From NCBI GenBank assembly GCA_013180625.2, contig SNVD02013715.1, positions 16,882-80,881 of the forward strand: a stretch of 64,000 bases of DNA, written 5' to 3'. The notes under the pieces were generated by a model. That model worked only from the letters and a program-made list of their open reading frames with translations, had not been told where the DNA came from and searched no databases. The DNA comes from Boswellia sacra (lineage: Eukaryota > Streptophyta > Magnoliopsida > Sapindales > Burseraceae). Shown here piece after piece: positions 1-10,369 of the stretch. Position 1 is the first letter of the stretch; each line of letters begins with the position of its first letter. Made by a program: the position numbers and the translations under genes.

Positions 1-1224
1 AACTCTTATGAGGACAAATGACCATCTATGGCTAAGAGGGTTATTAAGTTTGTAAAAGCTAAACAAACTGTGTATGATGGAGAGGTTGAATCATGGAACT
101 ACAACAGGATCGTGAAGCCAGTGTTCAAAATCTTCAAGGATGTGATGAACCCAAAGGCTCAAGATATTAGTGAACTTGACAAAGCAATAGAGAAACCAAT
201 GTTAGAAGAGAAGTTAGTGAAATAGGAAGCACACTTAAATGAAAAAACTTCTATTGACCTGGCCACTCTTATTGAGGAGAAAATGGATGATGTTTGCTAT
301 GAGAATGTTTTTATTCTTGCATTGTTTGAGGATACTTTGTTTGTAACTAAACTTGATACAATGAAATCTAATTTTGTTTACTTGTGTGATGTTTTTGTTA
401 ATGGTAGCTTACATGAATTTCATTTTAATAGCATATTTGACGTCTATCCCATGAACACTCATCATATTGATCTTAATACAATTGATAATCCAAGAAATAT
501 ATGCATTGCTCATGATATAACTCTTGAAAAGAGAGAGATTTGAAAAAATATTAAAAGAATATGAGAAAGTATTCGCTTGGTTTTATGATGACGTTCCAAG
601 GATTGATTGAAGCATGGCAAAGGACACCATCCCCACCTATCCGCATATAAGATCGATTAAGTAGAAATTGAGAATAATGAGGCCAAAATAAGCATCAAAG
701 ATGAAGGAAGAAGTCACCAAGTAGATAGAGACGAAATTGTTAGATGTAGTGAATAACCTATTGTGGTTGGCCAACATGGTCCCGATACCAAAGACGGATG
801 GGAGAGTAAAAATATGCATAAGCTATCGGTATCTAAAGAAAGCATCACCACATGATGATTTTCCTCTACCACACATAAATGTATTAGTGGATACTGCAAC
901 TTCGAGCAAAATTTTTTCATTTGTTGACAAATTCTCGGGTTACAATCAAATTATGATGGCGGTTAAAGACAAGACCAAGACGGCTTTTATCATAGAATGG
1001 GGGACTTACTACTATAAGGCGATGCCACTCAGGTAAAAAAATATAGGAGTAACCTCTCAGAGAATGGCCATGACACTTTTTCACAATATAATCCACAAAG
1101 AGATCGAGGTTTATGTCGACAACATGATGTTTGAGCCTGATCCACGAGAGAGGCACTTTGCGGCCCTAGAGAAATTTTTGGAAAGGGTAGAAAAGTATCA
1201 ATTGAGGTTGACCACGAAAAAGTG
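1..1224 (+). pseudogene. Tat-lineage Ty3/gypsy pol, 5' part with first half of reverse transcriptase (decayed)
   Basis: This is the pol of an old LTR retrotransposon; an intact copy would supply reverse transcriptase for replication in cytoplasmic particles. The stretch at about 283-620 reads as the linker upstream of RT in plant gypsy pol (motifs such as KEYEKVFAW and YDDVPRID after frame changes). Positions 737-1036 give an open RT segment with GRVKICISYRYLKKASPHDD, DDFPLPHINVLVD, DKFSGYNQIMM and WGTYYYKAMP, the finger and palm blocks of gypsy RT. The catalytic YVDD region follows at about 1110-1125 as VYVDNMM, so the second Asp is Asn. The reading then reaches the LTTKKC region and stops at 1224, where a nested element starts; the domain resumes at 6370. 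Several stops and frameshifts rule out function. The left end of the element lies outside the window. Confidence 0.85.
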
Positions 1225-2864
1225 TGTGTAGACACTTGAATTTTGAGCTTGATGATGAAACACGGACATGTGTTTGAGTAATATGAAATGCCCAAAGAGA
1301 GCCTTTGAATGAAAAAAAGTGTGAAAAGCCAAAGAACCAAAAACCTAAAAAACCGACAATCAAATTAAAAAAATCATAGAAACTAAACTACAAAGAACCA
1401 AACAATGAGTCATATGCCATTATGAAGCTCCAGATGTCTAGTTTTGGCAAAAAATTTACAACTTGTAAATTAAAGTTTTGTACAAAAAGTTATGGTCAAT
1501 TGAGCATAACTGACTCAGAGTACATTGTTCACTATAAGTACTATTCACTGGCACTAGTACTATTCACTATCAATTGGCACTGCTCATATCGCCGATACAT
1601 TTCACCAACACTATTCATCCAAATCCCATATTGGTTTTTTTAATCACTTTTTCACTCCAAAGAAAGCCTATATAAGTAAATTTTTGGCATACTTCTCAAA
1701 CCATTCAGAAATCTCTTCTTTCCCTCTCTAATACACACTTGAGAATTCAAAGAGTCTTTTCTAGTCTAATATTTTACGAGGCATTTTACATTACTCTATA
1801 CCTGGAAATGGTATATCTTGAGAGTAGTTCTTTCTTCTCCCTCCACTTTTCTTGTTTAATTTTCTTGCTTTAGTGTAAACATGATTAGGTTCGTTTATGC
1901 TTAGAATTAGCACGTTTGGGATTTATTTTGATACTTAGAAGCATGTTTAGGGTTTTCTAACATTGTTTGACCCTTTATTTGTTTTGCAAGGTAGAAATGC
2001 TTATCAAGGTAAGTCATCTTTACCTTTCTTATTTAGAATCATGATTAGAAGTTTGTTTTCTTTGCAAATACTTAGAATCATGTTTAGCACATATTTAAAA
2101 TCATACTTAAGAGCACATAATCTTAAGAATTAAACTTATTTTTTAACAATGCTAGGAAATAGCGTAGAAGTAGACAAGAATTACTTTGATTAATTGAATT
2201 AGGCTAGAAAAGCCATGTTTTGCCATGACTAATGTAATTAGGCTAGAAATGCCATGTCAAGGCTAGAATTGCCATATTCAGAATTGCCATGATGAACTGA
2301 ATTATGCTAGAATAGCTATGAATAGGTTAAAATGCCATGATAGAATTTATCAAATCTAGGTAGAATTGCTAGGTTTTGAATTTTAATTGATTGAATGATT
2401 GATTATAATATTGTTATGAATATGGCATGATTATATGATGTCATGAAGTGGTGATGGACTCACGCCGATGATGAGGGACCATCATTTAGAATAATTAAAT
2501 ATATGTATGAATATGCACGTAGAGGCTTGATAAGCATGAAATAGACTCACATATGGTGATGAGGAATTCCTTATTTATCAAATCTTGAGTTGATTATTTA
2601 TACTAAATGCTTAATATGCTATGAATGAATGAATGCTATATTTGAAGTGTTTAAAAGTAGAATTTACTTTATATATTGAAGAACAAATTGGATGTAATCC
2701 TATTCCTTATCCACCATGTTTGCGAGGAAATAGTAACTCTATTCTTCTTATCCCTTTCTTTATATGAATATGCAACTGTCTTGATTGAAAATCACCTTAC
2801 ATGCTTAATGAAGATAAAACGAATCTTGTGTGCATAAAATAAACCACATTAAGTAGAGTGTATA
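1225..2864 (+). repeat. LTR copy A (5' 1.64 kb of the LTR, lacks its 3' end)
   Basis: Starts at TGTGTAGACACTTG and runs parallel to 2865-4567. Shared landmarks include a TATA-like CTATATAA at about 1668 (matched at about 3302), the block ACACACTTGAGAATTCAA just downstream (1734 versus 3369), repeated AGGCTAGAATTGCCAT-type words, and a final GAACCACCT/AAGTAGAGTGTAT-like stretch. It breaks off at 2864 where copy B begins. Many substitutions and small indels separate the copies, so the duplication is old or the copies come from different insertions. Confidence 0.7.
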
Positions 2865-4862
2865 TGTAGACACCAGAATTTTTAGGATTGATGATGAATG
2901 TTGAGCAATGAAAAAGACCAAAATGGCCTTTGAAAGCAAGAGGAAGGAAAAGAAGAAACTGACTAAAAGCTTTGAAAACTAACATATGATTTTGAAAATT
3001 CACAAAAATTAATCTAGAAGGAATCTAACGATGGGTTACATACCATTGTAAAGCTACAGATGTCTAATTTTCATATAATTTTACATATCACAAATCAGAG
3101 TTAAACTCGAAGAGTTATATGAGATCAAATAGATGAAGGTCATAAGGGATTACATTGAAAAAATGCAAAGCAAGAAAGATTAGTACCACGGACGGTCGGT
3201 GGTCATCACATAGACGGCTGATTGTTCTTCCTCTTTTCATGGAAAATTTTGTTAAAAACCTTCCATTTTGTTTTCTCCTTGCTTTTTTCAACTCAACCCT
3301 CAACTATATAAACACCTTCTCTCCTCACTTTCCAACACACATTGAAATCATCTCTTCTCCCTCTTAAAGACACACTTGAGAATTCAAGGAGTTTTTTCTA
3401 GTTTAAAGTTTTTTTATGTGTTCTATTGCTCTAAATCCTGCAAGGGCATGTCTAAAGAGCAGTCCTCCACTCTTCTCCCTTTATTTTTTCTTTTTCTTGC
3501 TTAGAATTAACCATGAATAGGTTTATTTATGCTTAGAGTTAGTGTGTTTAGGATTTATTTTGATACTTAGAAGCATGTTTAGGATTCTATAGAATTGTTT
3601 AATCCTTTATTTGTTTTGTAAGGTTGAAACGCATGTCAAGGTAAGTCCACTTTCCTTTCTTTATTTAGAAACATGTTAGGACTTTATTTTCTTTGTGAAT
3701 GCTTAAAAATATGCTTAAGAGCACATGTCTTAGAATCGTGCTTAAGAGTATAGGATTAGAATCATGACTAGGAATTAAACTTACTTTTTACGCATGCTAG
3801 GAAATAGTATATAATTAGGTATGAATTATCTTGATTGATTGAAATTGCATGTTTGCTTTGATTGATTGAATTAGGCTAGAATAGTCATGTTTTGTCATGA
3901 TGGATTGAAATAGGCTAGAATTGCAATATCTGGGCAAGATTTGCCCTATTTAGAATTTGCCATTGAATTATACTAGAAATGTCGTGATACTATGAAATTT
4001 TATGAATTATGCTAGAATAACAATAAGTTGAATTACTATGATAAGAATTATCAAATCTAGGTCGAAGTACCATAATTTTATATTATGGTTTTGTATTTTT
4101 ATTTATTGATTTTATTTTGTACTTATAATGTTTATTAGTATAATTGTATGATGGAAGTGATGGTAGACTCACATTAATGGTGAGAGATCATCACTTAGGA
4201 TAATTGAATGCATGTATGATTAATGCCATGAAAGAGGCTTCATAGACATTGAATAGACTCACATATGATGGTCAAGAATTCATTATCTATTGAATCTTAA
4301 GTTGATTATTTATATTTAATAGTCAAATATATGATTTATATGAACGAATGAATGGATAATTGAAGTGTTAAAAGTATTATTTACTTTATTTGTTGAAGAG
4401 CAATGTAATCCTCTCCCCTATCCCCCATGTTTGCAAGGAAATGTAGTTCTATTCTCCTCCCTCTTTCTTTGTATGAATAGACAACTGCTTTAGTTGATAC
4501 ACCTTACATGTTCTAATAAAAATAAAAATAAAAATGTGTGCATATAATGAACCACCTAAGCAGACTGTATAACAACATGGGCTATTTTTATATGGTATAC
4601 CTCAGTAAAGGCTAGATTTTGATCCGACCAAGGTGAATGGCTCGTACCTAACTTTTCGAACCCATCTTTGAAAGGACGAGGTTTAGTTAGGTCCTAAAGG
4701 GAGGGATCAGATTGCCCCCATTTATTCCTAATTGAATAATTAGGTTGCAACTCCATTTTCCCAAATGTACCATGGCTCCTTTGTGTTCTCTTAAGTCTCA
4801 AAAGAGGCTTTAACAAAGTGTCATGTTTGCAAATGCTCTAACAGGATGAAAGCCCCATTCAT
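2865..4862 (+). repeat. LTR copy B (apparently full length, about 2.0 kb)
   Basis: Begins TGTAGACACC at 2865 and ends CCCCATTCA at 4862, directly before a primer-binding site. Its last roughly 210 bp (about 4655-4862) recur at about 6150-6369, as expected for the two LTRs of one element. A TATA-like CTATATAAAC lies at about 3302, with a polypyrimidine-rich leader downstream, consistent with the U3/R region. Long LTRs of this kind are usual for Tat/Ogre elements. Confidence 0.65.
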
Positions 4863-4865
4863 AAT

Positions 4866-4883
4866 GGTGACTTTACTATGGAT
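4866..4883 (+). other. Probable primer-binding site (tRNA-Arg type) of the nested element
   Basis: The 18 bases TGGTGACTTTACTATGGA begin three bases after the LTR end. They match the TGGCGACTCCGCTGGGGA-type PBS known from Tat/Ogre elements at all but about five positions, and the differences are mostly C-to-T or G-to-A changes, as expected for methylated DNA decay. The identity of the primer tRNA is recalled family knowledge and was not computed. Confidence 0.5.
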
Positions 4884-6149
4884 AAGTGAAGTTGATTTTG
4901 ATTGGGACAATAAATGCTAGTACCTCATGTTGATATTTTGAGTCCTTGCATCACTGCACTTTACACACAATGAGCATGAACTACCTAAACTAGTCGTGTG
5001 GCATTAGCATGAGAAGTCTTTGGCTCTATTCAACGCTTAGATGACTCATGTTAGTGTCACCACCTTTGAGCATGTATCATTGACTTGGTATATAAAAAGA
5101 CTCAAGGGGTATCTCTCGCTCGAAGGAGCCCAGACTGTTGGACACTTGAGTCTTAAGTCTATGTAGATGAATTCAGAAATTTTCAATAGGATGAATATCC
5201 AAAACCCATGTTGAAATGCATGTCCATGGATGTAAATTTCACATGATTACAATAACATTGACTCAAATCTCATGAATCATGCACATGTGCCACATGTCAA
5301 AATACCTATAAGAATAAATACGGGCATGTGCCATGAGTTAAGGTTATCATGACATCTAGAAGCCACGCTATGATAATTATGGAGAATCTAACATCAAACT
5401 GTATATTAGAATTAGGTAAGAGAACCCCACATTCCCATATCCCATGATGATAACTTGGCAATGAGGCAAAAATCCTAGAAAAAGAGAATCCACCTCACAT
5501 GTGTAGGAGAATTAACATTGAAAGGCTGAAAGTCTATCTATACCCTTGCATGAACATGCATCATAGTATGCATACATACATGCATGCGTAGCATTAACAC
5601 CTTTGTTTTGCAACCATCATAGCTTGGATTAGACGAGGTGGTCGTTTGACAAGACAAGATGAACCAGTCATTGAAATGACGGTAATAATAAGGAGATGGT
5701 CCAATTAAGAGTTGATATGACCGCACTTTAACAACAAATGACCTAACTCATTGAAGCACCACAGAATGGGCCTAACTATATGAACCAACCTCACCTAAAG
5801 GAAATAGTGGTGATAACGGTGAGACTAGTCAAGGAAGAGATAGGGAGAAAAGCCCAGTCAACCAAAATGAGTACAAATCAATTAGGCAGTTGGCTAAAGG
5901 CATGGAGAAGCTCTAATCTCTTTTGAAGAAAAAGAGGTTGAAAGATGTCAAGGACTTAGATGACATCTTCCTCATTGGGGATAATGATCTATCTCCTAAG
6001 TTTCGCATGTTATAGTTGCCAAATTCAATGAAGAGGACAATCTGAAGACATATTTGAGATAGTATGCTATTGTCATGGCCACCACTTCTTTGTCAAAGGA
6101 GTATACCTCAAAGTACTTCATGCTATCCTCATAAGATGATGTGGTAGTA
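4884..6149 (+). pseudogene. Leader and decayed gag-like remnant of the nested element
   Basis: 4884-5700 shows no credible coding signal and looks like untranslated leader. From about 5730 to 6130 the plus strand has a broken gag-like reading with a charged stretch (around KKKRLKDVKDLDD) followed by FNEEDNLKTYL and YAIVMATTSLSKEY, which resembles the start of gypsy gag core domains. Stops and frame changes are frequent. No protease, RT or integrase follows before the 3' LTR fragment, so the pol of this element has been deleted. The gag call is weak. Confidence 0.35.
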
Positions 6150-6369
6150 TGGTACCATAATCTTTAATCCATCTCTAAAGGGATGAGGATAGTTTAGATC
6201 TTGAAGTGAAGGATCAGATTGCTATCATCCATTTTTTCAATAGAAAATTAGGTGGTGAGTCCATTCTCCAGATATGTCCATGGCTTGCTTGTTTCTGTTT
6301 ACATCTTAAAAGAGGTTTTGACATAGTTTCATAGTTGTAAACACTCTAGCAAGATGAAAGCCCCATTCA
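6150..6369 (+). repeat. 3' LTR terminal fragment of the nested element
   Basis: Diverged direct copy of about 4655-4862: CATCTCTAAAGGGATGAGG, GGATCAGATTGCTATC, CCATGGCTTGCTTGTTT and GATGAAAGCCCCATTCA all have counterparts in LTR copy B in the same order. It ends in CA immediately before the AAGTG duplication. The 5' 1.7 kb of this LTR is missing. Confidence 0.65.
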
Positions 6370-7015
6370 AAGTGTGTCTTTTGGTGACTTTAAGGAAGTT
6401 GTTAGGATTTGTGTTGGTTAACAGGAGATGAAAGTTGACGATGAAAGTTGACCAAGATAAAGTGAATGGCATCACATAAATGTCGATGTCGAAAACAAAA
6501 AAAATTTCCTTGAATTTTTAGGGAAGATCCAATACCTTAGCTAGTTTATTGTTAAGCTCACCATGGTTTCTACACTTATTTTCAAGTTATTGAGAAAGAA
6601 TAAGTAAGTAGAATGGAATGAGTAGTGCCATAAAGCCTTTGAGAAATTCAAATAATATTATGCTAACCCACCTGTGTTAAGACCCCAAAGCTGCGAGAAC
6701 CATTGATTCTATACTTGGCAGTCGAAAAAAGAGGTAATAGGAGTAATTTTGGCACAAGTTGATAAGAACTGTGTGGAACATGCAATCTACTACTTGAGTA
6801 AGAAGTTGTTAGAATATGAGCTCAAGTACACTCAAGTAGAAAAGATCTATTTGGCGATAATGTGGGCCTTAAAAAAACTAAGGCACTACTTGTGGTCATA
6901 CAATGTTCAAGCAATCACCAAAATGGACCTGATGAAATACCTATATGAAGCATCATCATTAGTAAGAAAATTGGCAAGATGGTTAGTACAACTGTCAAAA
7001 TTTGATATGGAGTAA
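6370..7015 (+). pseudogene. Tat-lineage gypsy pol continued: RT C-terminus and RNase H
   Basis: Continuation of the RT split at 1224. The first bases read, with frame shifts, as the RT block after KKC, then FLGKIQYLS and the connection AFEKFK. From 6749 an open stretch of 88 codons carries the gypsy RNase H signature: CVEHAIYYLSKKLLEYELKY, YLAIMWALKKLRHYLWSY and KMDLMKYLYEASS. In an intact element this domain degrades the RNA strand during reverse transcription. Stops before and after the open block show it is dead. Confidence 0.85.
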
Positions 7016-7149
7016 TTCATAAAGAAAGTGGTAAGTTACAATTTGATATGGAGTAAGTCATAAAGAAAGTGGTAAAAGGGAGAATAATGATAGAGTTCTT
7101 ACAATGAATCCGATAGATAATGATAAACTACAGGAATTAGAGTTTATTG

Positions 7150-7500
7150 ATAAACACTTGAAGGCCATAGTAGTAATAAGATAGTAGTTGTATTTGATGG
7201 AGCAGTAAATAAAAATGGGGAAGGAGTAGGAGTTGTCCTTATTTCGCTTATTGGAAAGATACTACTATTTGCTAATAAATTGGGGTTTGAAGTTACAAAT
7301 AATACGATGGAGTATGAGGCGTGTGTATTCAGGTTGGAGACAGTAGTGGCAATGGGTATTGAGGAAATTAAGGTAATCGAGGATTCATAGTTGGTCGTCT
7401 TATAAGCGAAAGAAGAATGGGATATAAGAGAGAAAAAACTCAAGCTATACTTGAAGTGCGTCAAGAAGTTGCTGAAAAGACTCATAAAGTGCATTTTTAA
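7150..7500 (+). pseudogene. Second (archaeal-type) RNase H domain of the Tat pol
   Basis: The plus strand at about 7185-7395 reads VVVFDGAVNKNGEGVGVVLI, then FEVTNNTMEYEACVFRLETV and, later, KVIEDS followed by a stop. The order FDGA, NNTxEYEA and a late D is that of the extra RNase H (aRH) known from Tat, Ogre and Retand elements, and it places this pol in the Tat clade. The catalytic D, E and D positions are still visible, but the frame is closed by stops. An overlapping minus-strand open frame of 116 codons is a shadow. Confidence 0.8.
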
Positions 7501-7839
7501 GCATATGTCCCGGAAGTAGAACTAGAGGCTAATGGGATTAGCATCTATTAAGAGAATCCAAAAAAGAACGTTGATAAAGCCATTAGTGATAACACATGCT
7601 TATCATCCATGCTACCAAGAGGAAGGGGTGATAAAAGTTGAGGCAGAGGAAAAGCCTTGGTTTTATGATTGAAAGAGGTATTTGAAAGAAAGGCCCTTCC
7701 CTAAAGAAGCGAATGAAAAAGATAGAAAAGCTCTCTTGAAATAGCCAAACAATTCATGTGCCAGAAAGGAATGATGCATAAAAGAATGGCAAATGATCTG
7801 CAAATGAGGTGTGTGGATCAAGAGGAAGCTTAATGGATT

Positions 7840-9065
7840 ATGGAGGAAGTCCATGTAGGAGTATGTAGGCCTCGCATGAATGGGCTAGCCTTGGCCAAAA
7901 AGATTATGAGATAGTGGTTCTACTAGCTAACCATTGAGATTGATGGTGTAAAGGTTGTGAAAACATGTCACCAATGTCAGATACATAGGGATTCAATTTA
8001 TCAGCCACCAATAGAGTTACAAATTATGTTATCCCCTTGGCCTTTTGTTGCTTGAAGGATTGTTATCATTGATGAAATAAGGTCGTCAGCCTTCGATAGA
8101 CACCGATATATGGTAATAGTTACTTTGCAAAGGGGATAGAGGCTGAGTCTTTCACTAAATTGGGGGTAAACCAAATGGCTAAGTTTATATAAAGAAACAT
8201 CATCTGTAGATATAGGGTGTTGTATGCAATTCCAACAGGAAACAAGGGATTTATTTTGGAAGTATAAGATTGAGCACCACAAGTCATCTCTATATCACCC
8301 ACAAGTGAATGGTGTAGCAGAGGCAGCAAATAAGAACATTAAAACGATGCTTATGAAAATGGTTCAAACTTGTCGAGATTAGGCTGAGAATGTACCATAT
8401 AGTGACTGATAATGGTGTGCAATTCCAACAAGAAACGAGGGATTTATTTTGGAAGTATAAGATTGAGCACCATAAGTAATCCCCATATCACGTACATGTG
8501 AATGGTGTAGTAGGGGCAGCAAATAGGAACTTTAAAAAGATACTTATAAAAACAGTTTAAACTTACCGAGATCAAGCTAAGAAGCTGCCATTTATTATTT
8601 AGGGATATAGGACCACAACTAGGAGTTTAACAGCGGTAACTCTATTTTCCTTAGTTTAAAAGACTGAAATAGTAATGCCAATAGAAGTGAGAATGCGGTC
8701 AACACAGGTTATTATAGAAGTAGTAATTCCTGAGGATAAATGGATTTGAGATCAATGTGAACACTTGATGCTTCTAGAAGAAAACAAGGATGGGGGTTTT
8801 GTACCACATGCAATTATACCAAAGAATGGTAGCTTAAGTTTTTAAAAAGAGGGTGGAACAGAGGACGATCAAGGAAGGTGATTTGGTACTTAAGCAAGCC
8901 AAAATGTTGGCATTCGATCGACGAATAAAATTTAGGCTGAATTAGGAAGGACCTTTCTTGGTTAAGAAGCTAATGACCAGTGGTGTAGTCAAGACCAGAC
9001 ATGTATGGAAATGAGTTCGTGGAACTAGTCAACATGGATAATTTGAAGAAATACTCTGTGTAAAA
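7840..9065 (+). pseudogene. Tat pol integrase and C-terminal region (decayed, internally duplicated)
   Basis: The HHCC zinc-binding region is readable at about 7848-7990: HVGVCRPRMNGLALAKKIM, then KTCHQCQIHRD. The core follows with YQPPIELQIMLSPWPF and, near 8290, YHPQVNGVAEAANKNIKTML, the PQxNGxxEAANK block around the third catalytic residue. The same block recurs near 8490 because of an internal duplication of about 190 bp. Further on, VMPIEVRMRSTQVIIEVVIPEDKW and the stretch to 9060 match the C-terminal tail of plant gypsy integrases. Stops and frameshifts are numerous. Confidence 0.8.
8222..8590 (+). repeat. Tandem duplication of about 190 bp inside the integrase
   Basis: About 8222-8398 and 8413-8590 are diverged direct copies offset by 191 bp. 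Both contain GCAATTCCAACA, GGGATTTATTTTGGAAGT, AAGATTGAGCACCA and GTGAATGGTGTAG in the same order. The upstream junctions differ: copy 2 has the expected ACTGATAATGGT before the repeat, copy 1 does not. Confidence 0.75.
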
Positions 9066-9425
9066 CCACTGGAGGGACCTATCTTAGCTAATAAGGTCCT
9101 TTTAAGATTATCCACCCTCTATTGAAAGCCTAAGTTCTCCTACTAAAAAGTTTTGTTCTCTTGTGTGGCCTCTTGATCCAAGAAGAATAAAGGGGTTGTT
9201 AGCATATAAAAATTAGGACATGCATATATAAAGACATAAGAAGTTGAGGTTCTTACCAGGTACTAGTGAGAGAGCTCAAAGATAAGCCCTTAGGCCATAA
9301 TATAAAGCCTCCTCAACTATTTTGCCTCATCACGAGTGATCTGCATTACATCTTGCATTTTGTTAGGAAATTAAATAAGTGTAGGAAAGTGAACAAGGGA
9401 AGAAAATACTCATATGAATAGTGCT
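9066..9425. other. No gene; decayed 3' flank of the Tat element
   Basis: No open reading frame or recognised domain. The text resembles untranslated sequence downstream of the integrase. It ends in GTGCT directly before the Sirevirus LTR; whether GTGCT is a target duplication cannot be tested because the right end of that element is truncated. Confidence 0.5.
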
Positions 9426-10304
9426 TGTTAGTGTCAACGTACATGTGCCATGCACATGATGAATTTTGTCCAACATGTGATAAAATTAGAATATGATTTT
9501 GTTTCTTATTTTACTGTTTCTAGAAATATATTTTAGGAAGTATTTGTTTTATAATAAATATCTTCTCATATTAGGATATTGTTTCTTGTATCCTAATTAA
9601 AATAGGAGAATATTTACTTGTGTCATAATTCTTTTAGAAGTTTAATTATATCTTTTCCTATTATATTTCTCCTTATCCTAATATGTTTTTAATTAGAATT
9701 TTTACAGGATTCTAAGGAGATCTCGTCCAGGCATACCACTTTATATACAATGTTATTTTTACATAACTTGTAGTGTTCATTAGTCAGTGGTGTGTTGTGT
9801 GAGTTTAAGCTTCGGCATTCCAAGAATTAAAGAGGAGAGCTTCAATGCAAATAGGGATGTCTCTTTGATTTAATTTTATGAGTATTTTTATTCATGCATG
9901 AGAGGTTGTAATCGTATATGAATTGTTGATTAGGTCTGTGTGAGTTAGTAGACACTTGAGAAAACTTGTGAGTTAAGTGTCTATATAATTCAGCATCAGA
10001 CGTCGTTGCTATGTATAACTTAACAGTGTGTTGTTAAGTTATCTGCGACAGGGAGTGGGTAGTGTCACTAGAGTTTAAGATCTTGACGGGATTTTGTTTT
10101 ATAAAGATTAGGTCAGTGTGTGAGAGAGAGTTAGCACTGTAAACGATCCTAAAGATTATACAAATAAGAACTTAGTGAATTGCAGCTCTATAGTTGTCCG
10201 TGGATGTAGTTTTTATAACCGAACCACGTAAAAGACCTCCTCTGCCTATTTATTTTATAGTTTACTATTATATTTCTTATAACTGCATACTTCCAGAACT
10301 CACA
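9426..10304 (+). repeat. Sirevirus 5' LTR
   Basis: Starts TGTTAGTGTCAACG, matched by TGTTGGTGTCAACG at 18440. It ends ...CTCACA just before the PBS, about 880 bp. A TATA-like CTTTATATACAA lies at about 9740 and is the likely core promoter. The first 77 bp are nearly identical to the start of the 3' LTR. Confidence 0.85.
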
Positions 10305-10305
10305 A

Positions 10306-10324
10306 TTGGTATTAAAGCAGGTTC
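10306..10324 (+). other. Primer-binding site (initiator Met tRNA type)
   Basis: TTGGTATTAAAGCAGGTTC follows the LTR end by one base. It matches the copia Met-tRNA site TTGGTATCAGAGC with C-to-T and G-to-A changes. Confidence 0.8.
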
Positions 10325-10369
10325 ACTGATAGACAAGTGAAGAAAACGATCAGACTGATCTGGAAGAAT

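Larger units (their letters stand above)
1225..6369 (+). mobile_element. Nested gypsy (Tat-like) LTR element inserted in the older pol
   Basis: An insertion bounded by TG at 1225 and CA at 6369, flanked on both sides by the 5-bp direct duplication AAGTG (1220-1224 and 6370-6374). The interrupted RT reading runs up to KKC before it and continues with the next RT block after it. Inside are a 5'-truncated-repeat arrangement of LTR sequence (1225-2864, then 2865-4862), a tRNA-type primer site at 4866, a decayed gag-like stretch and the last roughly 220 bp of an LTR (about 6150-6369). Pol is absent. The element is therefore a heavily rearranged deletion derivative rather than a complete copy. Assignment to the Tat/Ogre group rests on the long LTR, the PBS type and the LTR start TGTAGACAC, and is inferred. 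Confidence 0.75.

Noticed and set aside
7144..7494. 116-codon minus-strand Ser/Thr/Phe-rich ORF
   Set aside because: Antisense shadow of the second RNase H domain of the Tat pol.
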